19,621 nt of DNA from JAGLSB01 sp023135955 (lineage in GTDB: Bacteria > Bacteroidota > Bacteroidia > Bacteroidales > GCA-2748055). Positions 1 to 6,558 of this stretch are shown piece by piece. The notes under the pieces were generated by a model. That model was not told the DNA's origin. It ran no database searches and was given only the letters and a program-made list of their open reading frames with translations. Every line of letters begins with the position of its first letter. Position 1 is the first letter of the stretch. The stretch lies in the NCBI GenBank assembly GCA_030673645.1, contig DAOVIO010000065.1, forward strand, positions 1 to 19,621, given 5' to 3'. Both the position numbers and the translations under genes were made by a program.

Positions 1-819
1 ACCACCACTTCCTCCACGACCCTTATTTGATCCACCACCACCGCCAGCATAAAGTGCATTTCCTCCACCACCTCCAGTTCCAATATTACCTCTGCCTCTT
101 AGCATATCTTCAAGACCATTTCCTTTATTATTACTAAAAGTTTCGCCCTTAAAAGCACCACTATCTATAGCTGAACTAGTGAAATAATTATCATCTGCAG
201 CGAAGACTCCCTCTGAACACACCCCCCCTTCTAAAACATAATCGCCAACGGGAGTCGCACCCTTAAAACCTTTACCATCTGCTGAAATATCACTTTCAAG
301 GATTAGTTTTTTATTTACGAGTATGGGGAATACACCTCCTACTTTTGTCACGGGATCCCATTCCGGGAACACAAAATTGCTAGTGAACCTCGCCTTCTCA
401 TAAGTTGGAATTTTAATAAGCTGACTATAATCCCCATCCCGATGAGCAAAATTACCATTCCAGGGTAATATATTATTCAATGCGACAACATTCCCAATGA
501 TTGTATCGATGAGATATATAGCATAAACACCGGCATTTTTCATATCACGGATTTGTCCAATCGCATCTGTAGCGTCATATGCAAAACCAGAAATAGTATG
601 ATGAAGCAAAACGGTATCTCCATTTGCAAAAGCACTTGCATCCTCAAGCTGCAGAGTATCAGAATTATTGCTGTCTTGAGCCCAGTGATTAATAACTTTC
701 CCATAAACAGCTCGATTATGATCAACTTCGGGCTGAGCAAGAAGAGTGAAATTGATAATCACCAATCCGCAAAATACTGATAATCCGTATTTTATCAATT
801 TGTCTGAAATTAAATTCAC
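1..819 (-). CDS. Secreted glycine-rich surface protein, N-terminal part (runs off left edge)
   Basis: An open frame of 273 codons runs from a GTG at 819 to the first base of the window with no stop, so only the N-terminus is seen. An in-frame TAA lies six codons upstream (835-837). Between it and residue 20 the GTG is the best start, because it gives a clean signal peptide: a charged start (NLISDKLIK), a hydrophobic core (about residues 12-27) and a likely cut after LLAQ. Residues 30-170 have no motif I can name. From about residue 180 the chain is rich in Gly, with GGGGG runs at about 249-253 and 259-263. In Bacteroidota this layout is typical of large cell-surface proteins with a C-terminal T9SS or gliding-motility-associated sorting domain. 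That domain would lie outside the window, so this assignment is inference. Confidence 0.72.
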   Translation of the reverse strand, partial: MNLISDKLIKYGLSVFCGLVIINFTLLAQPEVDHNRAVYGKVINHWAQDSNNSDTLQLEDASAFANGDTVLLHHTISGFAYDATDAIGQIRDMKNAGVYAIYLIDTIIGNVVALNNILPWNGNFAHRDGDYSQLIKIPTYEKARFTSNFVFPEWDPVTKVGGVFPILVNKKLILESDISADGKGFKGATPVGDYVLEGGVCSEGVFAADDNYFTSSAIDSGAFKGETFSNNKGNGLEDMLRGRGNIGTGGGGGNALYAGGGGGSNKGRGGSGG

Positions 820-933
820 TGCAATCAAAAAAATTTAACATTAAAAATAACAATTATTATCCCGCTTAAGCCAATATAAGGCTTTAAAAAACCATAAAAT
901 TATTAACTTTTTAAATTGATATCTCTTTGTGGC

Positions 934-959
934 ATATTGATACATGCTTTTATCAATAT
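934..959. repeat. Perfect 9-bp inverted repeat (AT-rich stem-loop)
   Basis: ATATTGATA (934-942) and its exact reverse complement TATCAATAT (951-959) flank an 8-base loop. It lies between the kinase stop (994) and the GTG start of the glycine-rich gene (819), both on the minus strand. It could be a weak terminator for the kinase or an operator or mRNA leader of the next gene. No T-run follows in the minus direction, so an intrinsic terminator is not well supported. Confidence 0.45.
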
Positions 960-993
960 CAATTGTTTGTTAATACAATTCTTTTGCTCAAGT

Positions 994-3900
994 TTAAGTT
1001 ATCTTCTCAACTAAAGGCAATTCCACGAAGAAAGTAGTACCCTTACCCGGTTTAGTTTCAAAATAAATTTCCCCTCCAGCATTTTGCAATATATTTCTAA
1101 CGATAGCAAGTCCAAGTCCCATTCCGCTACTTTTAGTAGTAAAATTCGGCTGAAATAACTTTCCTTTAATAGCTTCCGGAATCCCTTTCCCGTTATCCAT
1201 AATACTTACAAGAGCCATCTTTTTTTTCTTTTCGAGCTTAATATCTATTCTCCCATTAATATTTTCCGGTATTGCCTGAATTGCATTTTTAATAAGATTA
1301 ATAAAAACTCTCGACAGTTGCTCTTTATCAGCAAACACCAACAATGGATCAGGCGATTCAATTTTTAAACTTAAAATGCAACGCTCATAATCAGTAAATA
1401 GTTCCATACTGTTTTTTAGTTTCCTTTCTAAATCGAGTACTTCTCTATTTGCCTGAGGCATCTTAGCAAAATTCGAGAATTCAGTAGCTATTGTTGATAA
1501 ATTCTCAATCTGTTCTATTAAAGTTGCGCTAATTCTATCAATATGCTCCTTAATTTCTTTTGGATTCTCATCCATAGTTCTCTGCAAATGCTGAATATTT
1601 AGTTTCATTGGAGTTAGGGGATTCTTTATCTCATGTGCAATCTGTTTTGCCATTTCCCTCCAGGCAGATTCACGTTCCGAAATAGCTAATAATTCGACAC
1701 TATTCTGAAGTTTATTTACCATAAGATTATATTCTTTAACTAAACTTCCTACTTCGTCTTTTCCTTTATACTTAATGACCTCATTTTTCTCGTTTAGACT
1801 AATCCGGGAAAATTTTTGTTGCAGTAAATTAAGTGGGTTAGTAATTGTGTTAGCCATAAAAACTGCAATGGTAAAGCTAAGCAGCAATAAGAGTACTACT
1901 ATATTAATTATGGCAACCACTAAATTTGTTATTTCTCGTGTAAGCACATCCTGACGAGTAAAATAAGGCAAGTTCAGGTATGCCAACAATTTATTATCAG
2001 AATTAACAAAAGGAACATAAACTGAAAGATAGTCTAGATTTCCTATGTTCTCACTCTGAACAAATTCCGATCGCATTTTTACAGACATTTCCTTAAAGGC
2101 GGAGGCATTCATTCTTGAACTTATTAGACCCATTTGGAATATCTCAGGTCTGGAACTTGCAAGCAAATAGCCTTCACTATCGAATAAATTTATATCGGAA
2201 TAAAATACGTTTGAGAATTTTTGAAGCAGCTCATTCATGCTAAAGTAAGCATCCGATGACCAACCCTGCAAATCGTTTTCAAATTCTAGTTTATGTATAA
2301 GTTCTACATAAACCGATTGAACCTTTTCTTCAAGAATTTCATACTGCCTTGTTTTATATTGATTTATACTGAAATAAACCGTTCCTACTCCCATCAAAAT
2401 AAATGAAAACAGAACAACTGAATTCATCCCCCATTGGATTTTTGTTTTAAAATTATAATTCATACTGAGCCTAATGGGACTAATTCGGCTAAGCTGAAGT
2501 AAACCAAATAATGAAAGGAAGTAGAACCCAAAGATATAGGAAAATGATATTAGCAAATCGACCCAAAAAACTGATGCCTTACTTACAATGATAGTATTTT
2601 CACCATCAAGGTGGTATGCAATATGATCAAAATCATCATATTCAAAAGGAATAAAGCCCTCAACATATTCCGAATAAATATCGCTTCGTGTTGAGTAATT
2701 AAATTCTCCACTACTGGTTATGAGTTGATTTTTATTATATTTAGCATAAGAGTATCTGGTTTGATCTGTTTGCAATGATTCATCGAGCAATAAACCTGGA
2801 TATCCAAGCCCTTCCAAAACAAGTCGGGAATTTAATTCGAGAAAAATAGTCACTTCTTCCTCTAACTCAGGCTGATAACTTATAGTCATCAGATAACTGA
2901 TTCGACCATTGTGGTTGTGGAGATAATATACATTTTCTATTCCGGGCACCAAAATTCCATCCTGCAAAACTTCTTCATAAAAAAATGGATAACAGGAATA
3001 CCATGTCTCCACAGGCGGAGAAACAAAAACACTATCACGCTCACTGCAAACCGTTAACTGAAGATCATATTTATCCCAAAATCCGCGAAAATATTTACGT
3101 CCAACCGTATTATACAATAATTCAAAATCAAAATCATGAGAATATAATAAATCCGTAATTTCCTGATCTTCTTTCAAATCATTCTTTAGATCTACGAACA
3201 ATAATTCTGCTACAGGATCGTGTTCGACAGACAATCCAACTGCCAACATTTTCATTGCTGAGATATTTTTTTCACTCGAATATTTGTTGACCTCAAATAA
3301 GGTAAATAATGAAAACAGAAATATATAAATAACAAAACTGGACAACTGATACTTTCCATTGCTTAAAAAACGGAAATAATACAGAATGAAAGCAATTAAA
3401 GCATTGAATATACTTGCTTGAATACTCAGATAAGGACTCTGGGAAATAAGGGATGTCAGAATAATTAACGAAATTAGTATAATCACGAAGCTCAAAGCTC
3501 TTTTTTGTTGTCCTGTCGATTCGTAAACTGCCAATAATTTATCAGTAAAAACAACAAAGGAAGCAAAAAAGAGAGCCAAAATTCCAAATCCAACAAATGT
3601 AAAAACAGATAAATCCAGTACCTTATATGTTTCAAAAGATATCTCTGAATTCAATATGAGTAATCTGAAAACAGCAGAACTCACAAAATATAAAGCCAGA
3701 GAAGTTAGAAGAAATGCTGCCAAAATAATATTAGATCGCAAAGTCTTCTCTCTTTTCTTTTCAATCGAAATATAGAAATCTATATAAAAATTATAGATGA
3801 GAAAGAAGATAACTAAAGCAATAGCAAAAATCCCTCCAACTGAAGGTAAAAAAGACGGATCATTAATTTCGAAGGATTGAATAAAGTCAATCTCAAAAAG

Positions 3901-4710
3901 CGCATATGGAATCCTAAAGTAGGCAAATACCCATAATAAAATGAGAGTTAAAATGCTAATTGTGACTATATATAAGTTTCTATTTTCTTTTGGAAAGCTA
4001 TGAACACTCCTGCGTATTAGAATCAAAAGAGAAAGAAAACTTAATAGATACAATATCACTATAATAATTCCCGACAAATTATTTTTATTTTGTCCTTGTG
4101 AGTAGTCGAGGGAAAACAAATATTCTCCTCCTGAATTAAAAACAGGTTCTCCTTTTGATTCTTCATCTATAATCAATTTTACTTGATTTCCCATTTTAAA
4201 TTCTTTACGAAAACCGTTAATTAGAAACCTGTTTTCATATGGAAAGTCTGTTTTAATCTGAAACAATCCAATGATTGTTCCCTGTTCTATTTCTATAGAT
4301 TTAGAATAAAAAACTGCATTCCCAAAACTTACAATGTTTAAATCAGGATAATCACTTAGCTGACCAGGAACTGGAATTATGTTATCTGTCCAGAAACCCA
4401 GTTTACCATTTCTATAAAAGAGATAAGCCAGACCATCTTCCTTATATAATTTAAAATGCTCATCATTAAAAATGGAAAACATGCAGCAACTGTCAGATAC
4501 ATTAGGAATCAGATCAATAATACTTGCAAAGCCTTCATTTACAGCCTTTTCCTTTTGATAAATCATCTTTTGGAAACTTCTGGTATCAGAAGCACTGTAT
4601 TCCTTATCACTTAAAATACGATCTAATATCAAAGCAGAGAAAAAGAGGATAAATGTTGTTAGCAAATACCATCTTATACTTATTATAAACTTCATCCAAC
4701 TATTTTTCAT
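994..4710 (-). CDS. Very large multi-pass NtrY-like sensor histidine kinase
   Basis: A membrane histidine kinase of 1238 residues from the ATG at 4710. The frame stays open to a TTG at 4746 overlapping the rlmH stop, but the ATG is the likelier start. Residues 12-30 form a membrane segment, followed by an extracytoplasmic stretch to about 212. About seven or eight hydrophobic helices follow (213-473), then a second extracytoplasmic domain (475-712), two more helices (about 714-738 and 763-783), a third sensor-like region (784-925) and a last helix (929-954). A HAMP linker follows (955-1005). The catalytic core is complete: H-box AHEIKNPLTP with His1026, N-box NLIKNAIQA (1138-1146), DNGKG (1172-1176) and GMGLGLAI (1196-1203). 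The H-box with NPLTP is of NtrY type. There is no receiver domain and no response regulator gene in the window. It probably shares a transcript with rlmH. The signal sensed is unknown. Confidence 0.9.
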   Translation of the reverse strand: MKNSWMKFIISIRWYLLTTFILFFSALILDRILSDKEYSASDTRSFQKMIYQKEKAVNEGFASIIDLIPNVSDSCCMFSIFNDEHFKLYKEDGLAYLFYRNGKLGFWTDNIIPVPGQLSDYPDLNIVSFGNAVFYSKSIEIEQGTIIGLFQIKTDFPYENRFLINGFRKEFKMGNQVKLIIDEESKGEPVFNSGGEYLFSLDYSQGQNKNNLSGIIIVILYLLSFLSLLILIRRSVHSFPKENRNLYIVTISILTLILLWVFAYFRIPYALFEIDFIQSFEINDPSFLPSVGGIFAIALVIFFLIYNFYIDFYISIEKKREKTLRSNIILAAFLLTSLALYFVSSAVFRLLILNSEISFETYKVLDLSVFTFVGFGILALFFASFVVFTDKLLAVYESTGQQKRALSFVIILISLIILTSLISQSPYLSIQASIFNALIAFILYYFRFLSNGKYQLSSFVIYIFLFSLFTLFEVNKYSSEKNISAMKMLAVGLSVEHDPVAELLFVDLKNDLKEDQEITDLLYSHDFDFELLYNTVGRKYFRGFWDKYDLQLTVCSERDSVFVSPPVETWYSCYPFFYEEVLQDGILVPGIENVYYLHNHNGRISYLMTISYQPELEEEVTIFLELNSRLVLEGLGYPGLLLDESLQTDQTRYSYAKYNKNQLITSSGEFNYSTRSDIYSEYVEGFIPFEYDDFDHIAYHLDGENTIIVSKASVFWVDLLISFSYIFGFYFLSLFGLLQLSRISPIRLSMNYNFKTKIQWGMNSVVLFSFILMGVGTVYFSINQYKTRQYEILEEKVQSVYVELIHKLEFENDLQGWSSDAYFSMNELLQKFSNVFYSDINLFDSEGYLLASSRPEIFQMGLISSRMNASAFKEMSVKMRSEFVQSENIGNLDYLSVYVPFVNSDNKLLAYLNLPYFTRQDVLTREITNLVVAIINIVVLLLLLSFTIAVFMANTITNPLNLLQQKFSRISLNEKNEVIKYKGKDEVGSLVKEYNLMVNKLQNSVELLAISERESAWREMAKQIAHEIKNPLTPMKLNIQHLQRTMDENPKEIKEHIDRISATLIEQIENLSTIATEFSNFAKMPQANREVLDLERKLKNSMELFTDYERCILSLKIESPDPLLVFADKEQLSRVFINLIKNAIQAIPENINGRIDIKLEKKKKMALVSIMDNGKGIPEAIKGKLFQPNFTTKSSGMGLGLAIVRNILQNAGGEIYFETKPGKGTTFFVELPLVEKIT

Positions 4711-4742
4711 TCTAAATACTAATTTACTAATTATTAATAACT

Positions 4743-5213
4743 TCAAGCATGGTGGTAAGGCTCATTCCTCAGAATTGTAAATGCCCGATATAATTGTTCC
4801 GCAATAATCATGCGAATCATTTGATGTGAAAAAGTTAATTTTGACAAGGAAATCTTTGCATTGGCTTTTCGATAAACAGTTTCAGAGAAACCATAGGCTC
4901 CTCCAATAACAAAACAAAGGTCCTTTCCTTCATTAAGTTTTGTATTTATAAATCCAGAAAAATCAACAGAACCATATTCCTTACCCTTTTCATCCAGTAA
5001 GATAATAAAATTACTGACCGGAAGAACTTTCAGAATATTCTCACCCTCTTTCTTCTTAATCTCTTTTTCAGAGAGCTTCTTAGTATTTTTTAAGTCAGGA
5101 ATTATTATTATTTCAATCGGAATATAATGTTTTAATCTCTTAAAATAATCAGATACTCCCTGATCTATATAAGGAATTTTTGTTTTTCCGGTAAAGAGAA
5201 GATTTATTTTCAT
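4743..5213 (-). CDS. rlmH: 23S rRNA (pseudouridine1915-N3)-methyltransferase RlmH
   Basis: A SPOUT-class methyltransferase that uses S-adenosylmethionine to methylate N3 of pseudouridine 1915 in helix 69 of 23S rRNA. The protein is 156 residues, the usual length for RlmH. Hallmarks are LDEKG (73-77), the SAM-binding glycine loop IGGAYG (103-108), the block SHQMIRMIIAEQLYRA (129-144) and the C-terminal EPYHH (151-155). The family normally ends in this Tyr-His-His tail, so the gene is complete. It starts 50 bp from the divergent DUF4783 gene. Its stop lies 33 bases before the preferred kinase ATG, or overlaps the kinase's alternative TTG start, so the two are probably co-transcribed. Confidence 0.96.
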   Translation of the reverse strand: MKINLLFTGKTKIPYIDQGVSDYFKRLKHYIPIEIIIIPDLKNTKKLSEKEIKKKEGENILKVLPVSNFIILLDEKGKEYGSVDFSGFINTKLNEGKDLCFVIGGAYGFSETVYRKANAKISLSKLTFSHQMIRMIIAEQLYRAFTILRNEPYHHA

Positions 5214-5263
5214 TCTGTCTTCAATAAAGAATTTACTAACTTGCTACAAATTAATTCAAATTT

Positions 5264-5683
5264 ATGAATTGGAATAAGAAAATTGTAAACTGGTTAAACT
5301 TTCTGATGATTATTTTACTTTTTCCTACATTCATCATTAGTGCACAAGAAATTTCAACTGAAATTGAAAAAGCATTTTTACAAGGTGACGCGGAATTATT
5401 AAAAAATCATTTCGATGAAAAAGTCAGATTAATTGTTTTGGGTGAATCAAACCAAACAAATAAAACAGAAGCTATTAAAATCCTCAATCAATTTTTAAAA
5501 AAATACCCGGCTGCAGATTTTCAATCTAAATTTGAGAGTGAAAAGGCAAATTCTAATTTCATTATCCGAACTATGAAATCGAATGATGAAACTTTCCGAG
5601 TAACAATATTTTTCATCAAAAGAGATGCGAATCTTTGCATAAATTTATTACGAATAGAAAAGGATAATGAATCAGTATTTTGA
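5264..5683 (+). CDS. DUF4783 family secreted or periplasmic protein
   Basis: A 139-residue protein with an N-terminal signal peptide: MNWNKK, a hydrophobic core at about 9-25, and cleavage probably after ISA (25-27). The mature part (EISTEIEKAFLQGDAELLKN and on) resembles DUF4783, a small NTF2-like fold known mainly from Bacteroidota. Its function is not established. The 3' end overlaps the start of nadC by 17 bp in another frame, which points to co-transcription and probably translational coupling. In my recollection DUF4783 genes often sit beside nadC and rlmH in Bacteroidota; a genome-wide count would be needed to confirm this. Confidence 0.82.
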   Translation: MNWNKKIVNWLNFLMIILLFPTFIISAQEISTEIEKAFLQGDAELLKNHFDEKVRLIVLGESNQTNKTEAIKILNQFLKKYPAADFQSKFESEKANSNFIIRTMKSNDETFRVTIFFIKRDANLCINLLRIEKDNESVF

Positions 5684-6524
5684 ACAACTTATTAACCAGT
5701 CAATTGACATTTGGTTCTCAGAAGATATAGGAGAAGGTGACCATACCACGCTGTCCACAATTCCAGAAAATATAACCGGAAAAGCCAAGCTACTTGTCAA
5801 GGACAATGGGGTAATAGCCGGTATCGACATTGCTCAGAAGGTGATGAAAAAATTTGATCCTTCTTTATCGTCAAAGGTTTTTATTCCTGATGGTTCTACT
5901 ATTAAAAATGGGGATATTGTTTTTGAAATTGAGGGATCGGCACGATCAATTTTACAAACTGAAAGATTAATATTGAACCTGTTACAAAGATTAAGTGGAG
6001 TTGCCACTCAAACCAGAATTTATGCAGACGCACTTTCAGGATTGAAGACAAAGGTGCTCGATACACGAAAGACTACACCCGGACTCAGAATTCTTGAGAA
6101 GGAAGCAGTAAGACTGGGAGGAGGCATAAATCACAGAGTAGGATTATTTGATATGATATTAATCAAAGACAATCACATCGATTTTGCAGGCGGAATTGAA
6201 ATAGCTATCCGGCAATGCAAGTCATATCTGAAAGAAAAAAACAAAGACCTGAAAATTGAGGTTGAAGCAAGAAGTATTTCCGATGTTGATAAAATTCTTC
6301 TGGAGGGAGGTGTAGATAGAATTCTTCTCGACAATTTTACAATTCAGCAAACTAGGGAGGCTGTTAAAATCATAAATGGTAGAACTCAAACCGAATCGTC
6401 AGGAGGAATTACACTAAGTACAATCCGTTCATATGCAGAATGTGGGGTTGATTTTATTTCTGTTGGTGCGTTAACACATCAGATTAAGAGTTTGGATTTG
6501 AGTTTGAAGGCGGTATTAATGTAG
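5667..6524 (+). CDS. nadC: Nicotinate-nucleotide pyrophosphorylase (carboxylating), quinolinate phosphoribosyltransferase
   Basis: Converts quinolinate and PRPP to nicotinate mononucleotide, CO2 and pyrophosphate, the step that joins de novo quinolinate synthesis to NAD. The protein is 285 residues, the family's normal length. Visible hallmarks are EDIGEGDHTT (19-28), QTERLILNLLQRLSG (97-111), the substrate-binding LDTRKTTPG (131-139), INHRVGLFDMILIKDNH (154-170), EVEAR (198-202), ILLDNF (219-224) and ESSGGI (243-248). The start ATG lies inside the end of the DUF4783 gene. The stop codon TAG (6522-6524) lies inside the hairpin repeat at 6521-6548, so the last codons and the stop appear to come from that element. 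nadA and nadB are not in the window. Confidence 0.96.
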   Translation: MNQYFEQLINQSIDIWFSEDIGEGDHTTLSTIPENITGKAKLLVKDNGVIAGIDIAQKVMKKFDPSLSSKVFIPDGSTIKNGDIVFEIEGSARSILQTERLILNLLQRLSGVATQTRIYADALSGLKTKVLDTRKTTPGLRILEKEAVRLGGGINHRVGLFDMILIKDNHIDFAGGIEIAIRQCKSYLKEKNKDLKIEVEARSISDVDKILLEGGVDRILLDNFTIQQTREAVKIINGRTQTESSGGITLSTIRSYAECGVDFISVGALTHQIKSLDLSLKAVLM

Positions 6525-6555
6525 GGACAAGGCATGCCTTGTCCCTACATTAATA
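6514..6555. repeat. 42-bp perfect palindrome holding a REP-like hairpin at the nadC/valS junction
   Basis: Each of the 21 bases from 6514 to 6534 pairs with 6535-6555 with no mismatch. The core (6521-6548) is GC-richer and centres on GGCATGCC. It is flanked by ATTAAT on both sides (6515-6520 and 6549-6554); because that hexamer is its own reverse complement, it extends the palindrome and could also be a short target duplication. The palindrome covers the nadC stop and ends 3 bases before the valS stop codon (6559-6561). It may act as a bidirectional terminator, but there is no T-run on either side. Its core is the same size as the hairpin at 12259-12286. Confidence 0.85.
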
Positions 6556-6558
6556 AAC

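Noticed and set aside
1..60. GGT/GGA-rich repeats as a possible CRISPR or tandem-repeat array
   Set aside because: The repetitiveness follows from glycine codons in the open frame; there are no regular direct repeats with unique spacers.
4711..4746. TTG start for the histidine kinase at 4746, overlapping the rlmH stop
   Set aside because: The frame is open, but the ATG at 4710 directly precedes the basic residues and first membrane helix, and the extra 12 residues add nothing recognisable. The overlap start remains possible.
6514..6555. Palindrome as a standard Rho-independent terminator
   Set aside because: Neither side carries a T-run in the direction of transcription; it may still slow or stop polymerase, but the classic form is absent.
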